Source: UBA8079 sp965205535 | Lineage (GTDB): Bacteria; Pseudomonadota; Alphaproteobacteria; UBA6615 | Direction of reading: 5' to 3' | Assembly: GCA_965205535.1 (NCBI GenBank) | Contig: CBDBHH010000005.1 | Location: 1,860,001 to 1,924,000, forward strand | Length of the DNA: 64,000 bases | Part shown: one piece after another, positions 50,466 to 58,812 of the stretch | How positions within the stretch are numbered: the stretch's first letter is position 1 | Layout of the letters: every line of letters begins with the position of its first letter | Program-made: the position numbers and the translations under genes | The notes under the pieces: generated by a model | Database searches by the model: none | Seen by the model: only the letters and a program-made list of their open reading frames with translations | What the model was told of the DNA's origin: nothing

Positions 50466-51074
50466 GTGACCAATCTTAGCGGCAATGATTTGTCGGAACT
50501 CGTGGTGATGATCGTTGATGATAACGATCACATGCGCCGCCTGTTGTGCAGCATTCTGGAAGCATTGTCTGTTGCCGAGGTTCGCGAAGCCACTAATGGT
50601 GTGACGGCGCTGAATGACAGCAAGCTCATGATCCCAGACGTTATTATCACGGACATGATGATGGAGCCGCTGAACGGGCTCGAATTTACCCGCATGCTGC
50701 GTGACGATCCGACTCACCCGGCGACCCGGGTGCCGGTTCTTATGATCGCCGGACACTCGGAAAAGCAGCATGTCGAGGCTGCACGGGATGCCGGTGTGAC
50801 GGAATTCCTGGCCAAACCGGTTACCGTCAAGGGTGTCGGCGCACGGCTGAACAGTTTGCTGACCAGTCCGCGCCCTTTCGTTCGGACACAGACCTTCACC
50901 GGTCCCGACCGGCGGCGCCGTCATATCCCGGTCGACGATGATATGCGCGGTTCGGAAGCGCCATCGCCAATAGTAACGTCGCTGCCGAGGCTATCTGCCC
51001 CCGTACCTGCACATACAGATGCAGATGCGGGCCCGGAGATTAACCCGGGCCCGAAACGCCGCGCATTGCGCTAA
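50466..51074 (+). CDS. Orphan single-domain response regulator (CheY-like)
   Basis: About 202 residues from GTG 50466 (GGGGAAG upstream; an earlier TTG start at 50403 is possible). Receiver domain with acidic pocket VVMIVDDNDHMRR, phospho-acceptor Asp in PDVIITDMMMEPLNGLEF, signalling Thr/Ser-like VPVLMIAGHSE, and Lys in EFLAKPVTVKG. A long Pro/Arg-rich disordered tail follows (TGPDRRRRHIPVDDD), and no DNA-binding or enzymatic domain is present. It probably acts by protein-protein interaction. No histidine kinase adjoins it. Confidence 0.85.
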   Translation: MTNLSGNDLSELVVMIVDDNDHMRRLLCSILEALSVAEVREATNGVTALNDSKLMIPDVIITDMMMEPLNGLEFTRMLRDDPTHPATRVPVLMIAGHSEKQHVEAARDAGVTEFLAKPVTVKGVGARLNSLLTSPRPFVRTQTFTGPDRRRRHIPVDDDMRGSEAPSPIVTSLPRLSAPVPAHTDADAGPEINPGPKRRALR

Positions 51075-51102
51075 TACCTGATTTCTTCTGAACCCGTCTT
51101 TA

Positions 51103-52518
51103 TCAGAAGACGCCCATGCCAGCCGTCCTCGGCAGGAACAAGACGATCTCGGGGAACAGGGTGATCAGTGCCACCAGGATCAGCGTGAAGATGAAGAAGG
51201 GTGCAACACCCTTGAATATCTTAATCAACGGCACGTCCGGTGCCATCTTCGCCATCACATAGACATTGATCCCGACCGGCGGCGTAATCAGCGCCAGTTC
51301 GGCCATGATCACCGCATAGACGCCATACCAGACCGGGCTGTAGCCCAGGTCCAGGATGATCGGCATCGTGAACGGGATGGTCAGGATCAACATGCCCCAG
51401 ACATCCAGCACCATGCCGAGCACGATGAACAGCAGGCTGATCATCAGCATGACCATCAGCGGAGAGAACTGCGCTGCGGTGATCCAGTCGACGACGCCCG
51501 TGGTCAGGCCGGTGAGAACCACGAATTTGCCCATCATGTGACCGCCGATGATGATCACAAAGATCATGGCCGAGGTGTGCATGGACTTGAGCAGGGATTC
51601 CTTGAAGTTGGTGAGGTTCAGACGCCTCATGAACAAGGAGATCCCGATCAGCGCGAACACGCCGACACCGGCGGCCTCGGTCGGCGTAAAGATGCCGGTA
51701 TAAATGCCGCCGATCACGATGATGAATGTCAGGAAGATCGGCGTCACCTTCGTCAGCGACCGGATCTTCTCGGCCATGGTGTATTTCTCGCCGACCGGCC
51801 CCAGTTCCGGGTTGATCATGCATTTGATCGCGATGGTCGCCGAGTAGCCGATGGTCATCAGGATTCCGGGGATAATACCGGCGATGAACAGCGCACCGAT
51901 CGAGGTTTCCGTCAGAATGCCGTAGCCGATCATGATGATGCTCGGCGGGATGAGGATACCCAGGGTGCCAGCCGCACTGACGCTGCCGGTGGCGAGTGAA
52001 TCGTCATAATTGTATCGGCGCATGGCGGGGATACACATCGGCGCCATGGTCGCGACCGCGGTCACACTGCCGCCGGACACCGCACCGAAGCCGCCACAGG
52101 CGACGACCGACGAGATCGCCAGGCCGCCGGGCAACCGGCCCAACCAGCGATAGACGCATTCATAGAGGTCGTAGGCGATATTCGTTCGCTGGACGAGCTG
52201 GCCCATCATGAAATAGAGGGGAACCGCAACAAAAACGAAGCTCGTACCCTGCTCGATGAAGGTGATCGAAAGCTGTGTTTCGGCAAAGTTCGATCGTCCG
52301 ACGACGAAGAATCCGGCCACGGCCGTTGCCAGCATCGCGAAGCCGATGGGCACGCCAAGCACGATCAGGATCATCATGGCGCCGAACGCGACAATGCCGA
52401 TGACGCTCTTGTCGATCGACTTGAGGGTCTCGAGCGAACCCGTGGCACTGAACAGGGCGGCGGTGAGCAGGATTACTACGAGCACGCTCAGCGCGGGGAA
52501 ATTAATGGATCTGGTCAT
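51103..52518 (-). CDS. dctM: TRAP transporter, large permease subunit (DctM)
   Basis: 471 residues with about thirteen TM helices. The DctM signature appears in FFVVGRSNFAETQLSITFIE, AVSGGSVTAVATMAPMCIPA, GTLGILIPPSIIMIGYGILT, and LITPPVGINVYVMAKMAPDV. It is the ion-coupled permease of the tripartite ATP-independent periplasmic transporter, using a Na+ gradient to import an organic acid delivered by DctP. Last gene of dctPQM; the 3-bp gap to dctQ shows coupling. The substrate is set by DctP, not by this subunit. Confidence 0.93.
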   Translation of the reverse strand: MTRSINFPALSVLVVILLTAALFSATGSLETLKSIDKSVIGIVAFGAMMILIVLGVPIGFAMLATAVAGFFVVGRSNFAETQLSITFIEQGTSFVFVAVPLYFMMGQLVQRTNIAYDLYECVYRWLGRLPGGLAISSVVACGGFGAVSGGSVTAVATMAPMCIPAMRRYNYDDSLATGSVSAAGTLGILIPPSIIMIGYGILTETSIGALFIAGIIPGILMTIGYSATIAIKCMINPELGPVGEKYTMAEKIRSLTKVTPIFLTFIIVIGGIYTGIFTPTEAAGVGVFALIGISLFMRRLNLTNFKESLLKSMHTSAMIFVIIIGGHMMGKFVVLTGLTTGVVDWITAAQFSPLMVMLMISLLFIVLGMVLDVWGMLILTIPFTMPIILDLGYSPVWYGVYAVIMAELALITPPVGINVYVMAKMAPDVPLIKIFKGVAPFFIFTLILVALITLFPEIVLFLPRTAGMGVF

Positions 52519-52521
52519 CGT

Positions 52522-53043
52522 CTATTCCTCCAGCCCGACAGAGTCGGTCCGCGTAAATTCTCCGAAATTGAAGATCGTGGCGACAAGCCTCAGCACGTAA
52601 TAGATGATCACGATGACGCACATGCCGAAGATCGCCAGATGGTGGCCCCAGATGGGCAGCCGGACAAACTCGGTGATGCGCCCCAGTTCGTAGTCGAACA
52701 GGAACTCTTCCCAGGCGTGGTGGCCCAGGAGATAGAAAAGGGTAATCGCGCACAGGATATAAACGACGTCCATCGCTTCCTGGCTGCGTTTGGGTAGATT
52801 GGAGATCAACAGCTCCATGCGCACATGGCCGTTCTGGCGGGTGCATTCCGGGATAGCGAACGCGAAAATCAGCAACAGCATCCACTCGTTGAACTCAAGA
52901 CTCCAGATCCAGGGATCGTTCAGCGCATAGCGTTTGAACACATCGATAATCACGATCAATGAAATCGCGGGCAGAACAACCAGCCCGCCAATCTTGTCGA
53001 GATTTCTGGATATGAACAGGAATGCTTTTTCGACTTTTTCCAT
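52522..53043 (-). CDS. dctQ: TRAP transporter, small permease subunit (DctQ)
   Basis: 173 residues, four TM helices. DctQ pattern: GGLVVLPAISLIVIIDVFKR (first helix, Arg at end), then IWSLEFNEWMLLLIFAFAIP, ECTRQNGHVRMELLISNLPK (the conserved E...NGHVR segment) and a final helix ending in GRITEFVRLPIWGHHLAIFG. The small membrane subunit that pairs with DctM. Placed between dctP and dctM on the same strand with 3 bp to dctM and 60 bp to dctP. Confidence 0.9.
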   Translation of the reverse strand: MEKVEKAFLFISRNLDKIGGLVVLPAISLIVIIDVFKRYALNDPWIWSLEFNEWMLLLIFAFAIPECTRQNGHVRMELLISNLPKRSQEAMDVVYILCAITLFYLLGHHAWEEFLFDYELGRITEFVRLPIWGHHLAIFGMCVIVIIYYVLRLVATIFNFGEFTRTDSVGLEE

Positions 53044-53103
53044 TTTCTGGAGCCTTTCAGAAGGTGTCCGGTCGGCGCAAGCGCCGGCCGGACGAAACCT
53101 CCG

Positions 53104-54297
53104 TTACTTCATGTCGTACATGCCCTGAACGGGATTCTGAATCGCCTGATTCATAATCTCGTTCATGGACATGCCGGCGAACTTCGCAGCGTTTGTGCGA
53201 ATGTCAGCCATCATGGCCTTGGCCGGAACGCCCTTCTTCTCGGCGTCTGCAACCCATGCAGCTTCGACACCCGAGACGGCGGCTTTCCACTTGTCGAGCT
53301 CGGCGTTGCCCATGCTGATGGACTCGAGACCCTGCGCTTCCATCTTCTTGGTGTTGACCAGACCGCCATAATCATAGAAGGCGACGGCCTCGGCGATCGC
53401 CATTTGGCGGCCCCAGTTGTTGACGACAACCTGCAGGTCTGCCGGCAGATCGTCGAACCAGTCACCAGACATGCAATATTCGATCGTCAGCACGTTGAAG
53501 CCGTTCTCGGTGCGGAACTTCGAGACTTCGTGGAGCTTGAAGATCAGCGCCGCGGCGTCGTTGAAGTGGATCGCATCGAGCGTGCCACGCTGCACGGCCG
53601 TATAGGCCGAAGCACCCGGCATCGACACCTGGGTCGCACCCAGCGCACCGATGATCTGTGCGTGCGTACCACCGCCGGCACGGACCTTCATGCCCTGAAC
53701 GTCGGCAAGCGTGCGAACCGGCTTGTTGTTGTACAGATGGTACGGGCCGGTGTGCGCCTCGCGCATGATCTTGACCTTGAAGCGCTCGAACTCATCCTTC
53801 AGATACTTCGGATAGAGGGCTTCGGCCGTGGCCACGGCTTCATGCGAGTTGTTGAACAGGAACGGCAGTCCCAGTCCGCCAACCACATTGTAGTCGCGTG
53901 CCGTGTAGAGCGAGAAGCAAGGTGCCTGGTCGGACAGACCGGTGCGGACCGCCTTGCGACCTTCACGAACACCATGGACCGACTGGGACCAGGTGGTCGA
54001 GACCTTGATCTTGCCGCCCGACATTTTCTTAAGGTTGTTGAAACCCTTGATCTGCATCTTGGCAAGGCCCGAAACAGCCGGGATGTGGCTGGTCGAGCGG
54101 AACTCGATGACCGGACCGTCATAGCTGACATTGTTTGTGCCGTAGCTTGGTGAGTTACCCTCGAGCCAGTCGAGAACAACTTTCGCGTTTTCCTTGGCTT
54201 CGTCGACGGTGTTGCCGACCGGACCGGCGGCAGCCGAACCAATGGCCAACACCATGCCCATTGCCAGGCTGGTGGTTGCTAACAGTGTTTTGCGCAT
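53104..54297 (-). CDS. dctP: TRAP transporter, periplasmic substrate-binding protein (DctP)
   Basis: 397 residues. Signal peptide (TTSLAMGMVLAIGSAAA), then the DctP fold: FRSTSHIPAVSGLAKMQIKG, TTWSQSVHGVREGRKAV, GLGLPFLFNNSHEAVATAEA and NKPVRTLADVQGMKVRAGGG (the conserved Arg binding the substrate carboxylate), plus a dimer-type C-terminus. A SRAG-type pattern suggests a carboxylate ligand. Longer than average (330). AGGGAGGATCCT precedes the ATG. First gene of dctPQM; the 178 bp upstream probably hold its own promoter. Confidence 0.92.
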   Translation of the reverse strand: MRKTLLATTSLAMGMVLAIGSAAAGPVGNTVDEAKENAKVVLDWLEGNSPSYGTNNVSYDGPVIEFRSTSHIPAVSGLAKMQIKGFNNLKKMSGGKIKVSTTWSQSVHGVREGRKAVRTGLSDQAPCFSLYTARDYNVVGGLGLPFLFNNSHEAVATAEALYPKYLKDEFERFKVKIMREAHTGPYHLYNNKPVRTLADVQGMKVRAGGGTHAQIIGALGATQVSMPGASAYTAVQRGTLDAIHFNDAAALIFKLHEVSKFRTENGFNVLTIEYCMSGDWFDDLPADLQVVVNNWGRQMAIAEAVAFYDYGGLVNTKKMEAQGLESISMGNAELDKWKAAVSGVEAAWVADAEKKGVPAKAMMADIRTNAAKFAGMSMNEIMNQAIQNPVQGMYDMK

Positions 54298-54475
54298 AGG
54301 ATCCTCCCTAGAGACGTTGAGCGCTCCCCCGTTCTTGGATTAACTCTGCGGCTGGCCCTGGAACGGGTCAAGACCAACCGTCACAAACATCCGTGACCTG
54401 TATTCCGGTCCGTTGTTACAGACCATCCTACCGATACGGTGGACTCGGGACAGATAAAATTACACTTGCGTCCCG

Positions 54476-55459
54476 CTATTTGATCGCCAGTGGATTCACC
54501 GGCGATCCGACCGCGCCCGTAATCGGCAGGGCGGGGGCGACAAACATGAACTCGTAGACTTTATCTTCCGCACAATCGTCGGCGATGTCCTTGAGATAGA
54601 AAATTTCGCCCATGGTCAGGCCAAGGATCGGAATCGCGATCCAGTGCCAGGGCTGATTGATGTTTTCATCGGTCTCGCAGGGGCGCACTTCGTTGCCCCA
54701 GGTGTCCGACGCGTAACCGGCAATCTCCTTGTTGAAGATCCAGTCGAGGGTCTCGAAGGCCATGCCCGCGGCGTCACCGCCGGCATATCCGTCCCAGCTG
54801 CCGTCATTCAGGCAACGTTCCATCATGCCGGTGCGCAGGACCACATAGTCGCCCTTGCGAACTTCAACACCCTGTTCTTCACAGGCTTCATCGAGATCCT
54901 GGCAGGTGATCGGATAGCCGTCTTCGAGGCAATCGACGCCCTTAACGCGAGCGATGTCGAGGAACACGCCACGGCCGGTCATCTTGTCCTTGGTTTTCTC
55001 GATACCGGCTTTCTGGGCACCGGCCGAGGTGACTTCACGGCATTCGTAGCCATTCCACATATGGTCCCAATAGAAGACATGGCCGAGGCCGTCCCACTGG
55101 GTGCCGCACTGCAGCGGCATCATGACCAGATCGTCCGCACCACGAATACCGCGGTGATCGAGCGTGCCGGACCACGCGTCGGTGCCCGTGCGGGTCATCA
55201 TGTGGATCGGATTGAAGCGACCCATGGCCGGATACGGCGTCTTGGCGCCCTGGGGACCGAACTGGTCATAGTTCAGGCCCATGGACATGACCTTGCCCTT
55301 TTTGACCAGCTGGGCAGCACCAATAACGTCATCTTCCGTGGTGTAGTTGAGGGTGCCGATCTCGTCATCGGGACCCCACTTGCCCCAGTTCTTGTACTTC
55401 TCCGCGTACTCCGCGAGGACTTCGTGGGTCACGCGCATATCGCTATTGGGATTGGCCAT
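54476..55459 (-). CDS. Cyclase family (kynurenine-formamidase-like) metal hydrolase
   Basis: 327 residues from ATG 55459 (AAAAGGAAAATACG upstream). The family signature HxGTHxDxPxH is present as LQCGTQWDGLGHVFYWDH, and GIRGADDLVMMPLQ and GRGVFLDIARVKG with DYVVLRTGMMERC follow. Members are metal-dependent amidohydrolases that open formyl-kynurenine, isatin or lactones. The substrate here is unknown. It sits between the TetR regulator upstream and the TRAP transporter downstream, consistent with catabolism of the imported acid. Confidence 0.85.
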   Translation of the reverse strand: MANPNSDMRVTHEVLAEYAEKYKNWGKWGPDDEIGTLNYTTEDDVIGAAQLVKKGKVMSMGLNYDQFGPQGAKTPYPAMGRFNPIHMMTRTGTDAWSGTLDHRGIRGADDLVMMPLQCGTQWDGLGHVFYWDHMWNGYECREVTSAGAQKAGIEKTKDKMTGRGVFLDIARVKGVDCLEDGYPITCQDLDEACEEQGVEVRKGDYVVLRTGMMERCLNDGSWDGYAGGDAAGMAFETLDWIFNKEIAGYASDTWGNEVRPCETDENINQPWHWIAIPILGLTMGEIFYLKDIADDCAEDKVYEFMFVAPALPITGAVGSPVNPLAIK

Positions 55460-55491
55460 CGTCGTATTTTCCTTTTGGCGTATCGTTTGGG

Positions 55492-56196
55492 CTAGTTGAC
55501 AGTTCGCAGCATTTCCACCGGATTTGCCGCATCGGCGATCGGTGGGCCGCAAAACATTTGGGCGAGCATCGGGACCAGATAGTCCAGCGCCTGATCAGGG
55601 TCCGAGGGGTCGCATGCATCGTCGGTCAAGATCTGGATGCGGCCCGGATTCGCCAGGGTGTAGACCATGGCGCCCAGCAGCATGTGGAATCGCCAGTGAA
55701 GATCATGGGCCGGCAGGTCCGGCAACGCGTTGCCGAGCGCTTCCAGGAAGTGGCCACTCGAATCGTTGAAATGAATCGCATACAGCTCGCGGGTTTGCTC
55801 GCTGCTCTCGGCAAGCATCCGGGCGCGCAGGCGTGCAAACGTTGCACCGCCATGACGTCCGCGCATGCCGGGCTCGAGGAACGCTGCGATGATCTGCTCT
55901 AGAAGCGGCGGGCGACCAGCCGCGGTCTGGCAGGCCGCCAGCATCGTCTCGCGCTCTTCGGCCATGCCGGTTGCATGGCGCTCAAACACTGCGTCGAGCA
56001 GACCTTTCTTGGATCCGAAATGATAGTTGGCAGCGGCCGAGTTGGCGCCGGCCTCAGCCGTGATCGTGCGCAGTGAGACGCCATTGATGCCGTGCTCGGA
56101 GAACAGCCGTTCGGCTGCGTCGAGTATCCGTTGGCGCGTGGCTTCGCCCCTTGGTTCCGGGGTGATACCAGCATCTTCGATTGGAAGTGCCGTCAC
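55492..56196 (-). CDS. TetR family transcriptional regulator
   Basis: 234 residues from GTG 56196, chosen for GGAGGAACA just upstream (an upstream TTG is possible). N-terminal HTH: RQRILDAAERLFSEHGINGV, then SLRTITAEAGANSAAANYHF-GSKKGLLD with the recognition helix. A longer C-terminal ligand domain (ELYAIHFNDSSGHFLEALGN). Represses genes until a ligand binds. The 20-bp palindrome at 56241-56260 lies 45 bp before its start and is an evident autoregulatory operator; the cyclase and TRAP genes lie downstream. Confidence 0.9.
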   Translation of the reverse strand: MTALPIEDAGITPEPRGEATRQRILDAAERLFSEHGINGVSLRTITAEAGANSAAANYHFGSKKGLLDAVFERHATGMAEERETMLAACQTAAGRPPLLEQIIAAFLEPGMRGRHGGATFARLRARMLAESSEQTRELYAIHFNDSSGHFLEALGNALPDLPAHDLHWRFHMLLGAMVYTLANPGRIQILTDDACDPSDPDQALDYLVPMLAQMFCGPPIADAANPVEMLRTVN

Positions 56197-56240
56197 TGTT
56201 CCTCCCTGCCGTCCGTTGACCGGACGATCGGGGAGAATAT

Positions 56241-56260
56241 TCAATCAAGCGTTTGATTGA
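56241..56260. promoter_or_regulatory. Palindromic operator upstream of tetR
   Basis: Inverted repeat TCAATCAA - GCGT - TTGATTGA, perfect 8-bp arms with a 4-bp spacer, typical size and sequence style for TetR-family operators. A third, unpaired TCAATC lies immediately downstream (56262-56267). It sits between the hydrolase 3' end and the regulator start, so it likely controls tetR, the cyclase and possibly dctPQM. Confidence 0.75.
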
Positions 56261-56275
56261 GTCAATCGCCTTTGA

Positions 56276-57463
56276 TTACCGCGTTCCCGACCCCAGCACG
56301 TCTGCGGCCCAATCGGCCATGTATTCGACAGCCAGCGCGCCGTGATCGACCTGGCAATGCTCGATGCCGCCGTCTTCGGGGGTAAATACCTTGAGCTCGG
56401 CCCGCGGGCTCTTGACCGCCTCGCGGATCGTCTTTTGCGCCATTTCCAGCGGAATCTGCCGGTCTCCCTCGCCATGGACCACCAGCAGCGGGCATTCGAT
56501 GTTGGGAACGGCCTCCGCGAGGTTCATGCGATCCACGACTTCGAGGATCTCTTCGGCCGAGTTGGTGCCGAACACCCAGTTCATATGTTCTTCCCAGTGG
56601 GAAACAGACAATTTGGTGCCGGTTCCGTCGAGGCGGCCGCGGGTGATCTTGCCGTAATCGTTGATGGCACCCCAGGCGATCGCGCATTTCAGGCGATGTT
56701 CGAAGCCCGCCGCACGCGGCACGTAGTAACCGCCCAGGCTGATGCCGGCCATGCCGACCCGGTCCGAATCGACATCGCTGCGCGTTTCGAGATAATCCAT
56801 GGCGGCGCCCGCCGGCACCTCGGTCTCGGGGAACAGCTTCAGGCCGCGCAGGCGCAGGGCCTCGCCGACCCCCGGGTGATCGATCATCAGGGTGGAGATG
56901 CCGCGCGCGGCATAGGCCCGCGCCACACCGGCCAGATAAAGAAACTCCTTCATCACATCCAACCCGTCGAAGTGGATGATGCAGGGCGGCGGGCCGTCGC
57001 CGGTCACGGCATCCGCATCGGCGGGGTAGAACAACGCGGGCAGGGTCGTGTCCTCGCCGTTGTGCGAATAGGGCACCTCGACCCACTCGGCCGGGCCGTC
57101 CTGGCGCTCGACACCTTTGCGGAAGACGTCGAGCATATGCTTGTAGGTCTCGATCCGGATCGGCGCTTCGGACTTGCACATGCGTTCGGCGGTCATGATG
57201 TACACCGCCGCGCGCAGATATTTGGCGCTGGCGCTGATCCGGCGTCCTGCTGCGTCGTCTTCGTCGGCGAGGCGCTCGCTGCGCTCGCCCAGCATCATCC
57301 ATTGCTTGTGCCAGGCATCGTTGGCGGCATCGTCATTCGCGGCGGCAACCGGCTTCAGCGGCTTGAGGGCCTCGTCGACTTCCGACAGCACGGCGCCGGC
57401 GTTGACGGCCATGACGGCGGCCATCGACCAGGGATAATTGTCGGGGAAATATTCGAACATCAT
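56276..57463 (-). CDS. Alpha/beta hydrolase, FrsA/2,6-dihydroxypseudooxynicotine hydrolase-like
   Basis: 395 residues. Helical N-terminal cap (residues 1-130), then the alpha/beta hydrolase core: PCIIHFDGLDVMKEFLYL oxyanion strand, nucleophile VGMAGISLGGYYVPRA (GxSxG), acid Asp in LLVVHGEGDRQIPLEM, and His in GIEHCQVDHG. This cap-plus-core layout matches the family of dihydroxypseudooxynicotine hydrolase and fermentation/respiration switch protein FrsA, which cleave C-C or ester bonds in degradation pathways. Substrate unknown. Lies 15 bp from the TetR operator and 34 nt after a REP pair with tarD-like upstream. Confidence 0.8.
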   Translation of the reverse strand: MMFEYFPDNYPWSMAAVMAVNAGAVLSEVDEALKPLKPVAAANDDAANDAWHKQWMMLGERSERLADEDDAAGRRISASAKYLRAAVYIMTAERMCKSEAPIRIETYKHMLDVFRKGVERQDGPAEWVEVPYSHNGEDTTLPALFYPADADAVTGDGPPPCIIHFDGLDVMKEFLYLAGVARAYAARGISTLMIDHPGVGEALRLRGLKLFPETEVPAGAAMDYLETRSDVDSDRVGMAGISLGGYYVPRAAGFEHRLKCAIAWGAINDYGKITRGRLDGTGTKLSVSHWEEHMNWVFGTNSAEEILEVVDRMNLAEAVPNIECPLLVVHGEGDRQIPLEMAQKTIREAVKSPRAELKVFTPEDGGIEHCQVDHGALAVEYMADWAADVLGSGTR

Positions 57464-57503
57464 GGTGGCGGTCTCCTCTGAAACGCTCTTTGTACAGGTC
57501 CCG

Positions 57504-57567
57504 GTCCTCGCCCTTCGACAGGCTCAGGGTGAGGACCTCATGCTGAGCTTGTCGAAGTATGGGGTCC
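57504..57567. repeat. Inverted pair of REP-like palindromes (second family)
   Basis: Unit 1, 57504-57536, has 11-bp arms gtcctcgccct / agggtgaggac around cttcgacaggctc. Unit 2, 57537-57567, is the reverse orientation of the same core (gctgagcttgtcgaag). This cttcgacaggctcagggtgag family is widespread in alphaproteobacteria and differs from the REP at 14214. It lies between two co-directional genes. Confidence 0.85.
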
Positions 57568-57591
57568 GGTTGGACGTTGGTGTCAAATGGG

Positions 57592-58770
57592 TCAGCCTTC
57601 GGCCAGTTCCGACATCACCTTATAGAGGTCGGCCTGGGCCTCGAAGCCGATCCCCGGGCGGTCCGGGTCGAGTTTAAGAAAACCGTCGACGATCTCTGCG
57701 TCGTCGGCGAAGCCGGAGAACATTCCGAAGGTGTTGGGATAGGATTCGCATAGCAGCATGCCGAGCCCGGCGGCGATGTGCAGCGACATCTGGTTGCCGC
57801 CATGGGGCATGACCGAGTTCCCCGCGGCCCAGCCCTGGGCGTTCAGCATGTCGACCGTGCGCGCGACCGCGACGACGCCATAGCTTTGCGGCGGGTCGAT
57901 CTGCAGCACGTCATGGTTCTGGCGCATGCCGCCAAACGTTACGAGGTTCTGCATATCCTGTTGGGAAAACAGGTTCTCACCGGTCGCCAGTGGCGGCTCG
58001 TAAATCTCGGCGAGCTCGGCCATCAGCGCGAAGTCGAGGGGATCAGTCGGCTCCTCGTACCAGCGGAGTTTGTACGGTGACAATGCCGTGGCATAGGCGC
58101 GTGCTTCATCGTCGGTGAGGCCGCAATTGGCGTCCACGGCCAGGTTCCAGCCGTCATTGCCGACCAGTTTCAGCACGGCTTCGAGCCGCTCCAGGTCTTC
58201 CGCCACGGACGCACCGCCCACCTTCATCTTGAGCTGGGTGTAGCCCATGTCGAGATAGCCGCGCATCTCGTCGAGGAGTTCTGGGATGCCCTTGCCGGGT
58301 GCGTACCAGCCGCCGCCCACATAAACGAACATGTCGGGTTTTTCGCCGCCCGGGTTGTAACGGTCGGCGATGGATTGATAGGCGGGTTTCTCCTCGATCT
58401 TCGCGATTGCGTCCCACACGGCGACCTCGATCGTGCCGATGCCCACGGACCGGTCGGAATGTCCGCCCGGTTTCTCGCCCTGCATCATGGCCGCCAGGAT
58501 GGCCTCGGGGTCGAGGTTGTTGCGCGCCTCGTCGATCAGGCTGTCGGGATCGGAATCGAGGATGCGCGGGATGAAGCGCATCCGCATCTGGGCCCCGCAG
58601 GCATAGCGGCCGGTGGAATTGAAGGCGTAGCCGACCACCGGCTCGCCGTCGCGGATCACGTCGGTGATCACGGCGACGATGGAGGTGGTCATCTGGCTGA
58701 AATCGAACACCGCGTTGCGCAGGTTCGAGTTCAGGGGGATCGCGGTTTCGCGGATGTCGGTGATTTGCAT
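57592..58770 (-). CDS. Enolase-superfamily sugar-acid dehydratase, D-tartrate dehydratase-like
   Basis: 392 residues from ATG 58770. Very like the Bradyrhizobium D-tartrate dehydratase as I remember it: MTTSIVAVITDVIRDG, VVGYAFNSTGRYACG, MMQGEKPGGHSDRSVGIGTI (Lys100), general base KMK at Lys181/Lys183, metal ligands in AVDANCGL, WYEEPTDPLDFA and ATGENLFS, and the final SVMPHGGNQMSLHIAAGLGM His. The enzyme dehydrates D-tartrate to oxaloacetate; the exact acid here may differ. Possible hydroxy-acid catabolism step; follows the CoA-ligase gene by 42 bp. Confidence 0.82.
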   Translation of the reverse strand: MQITDIRETAIPLNSNLRNAVFDFSQMTTSIVAVITDVIRDGEPVVGYAFNSTGRYACGAQMRMRFIPRILDSDPDSLIDEARNNLDPEAILAAMMQGEKPGGHSDRSVGIGTIEVAVWDAIAKIEEKPAYQSIADRYNPGGEKPDMFVYVGGGWYAPGKGIPELLDEMRGYLDMGYTQLKMKVGGASVAEDLERLEAVLKLVGNDGWNLAVDANCGLTDDEARAYATALSPYKLRWYEEPTDPLDFALMAELAEIYEPPLATGENLFSQQDMQNLVTFGGMRQNHDVLQIDPPQSYGVVAVARTVDMLNAQGWAAGNSVMPHGGNQMSLHIAAGLGMLLCESYPNTFGMFSGFADDAEIVDGFLKLDPDRPGIGFEAQADLYKVMSELAEG

Positions 58771-58812
58771 GGCTGCTTTTTTACGATGAGTGAGACCGGA
58801 CGCCAATCCCGT

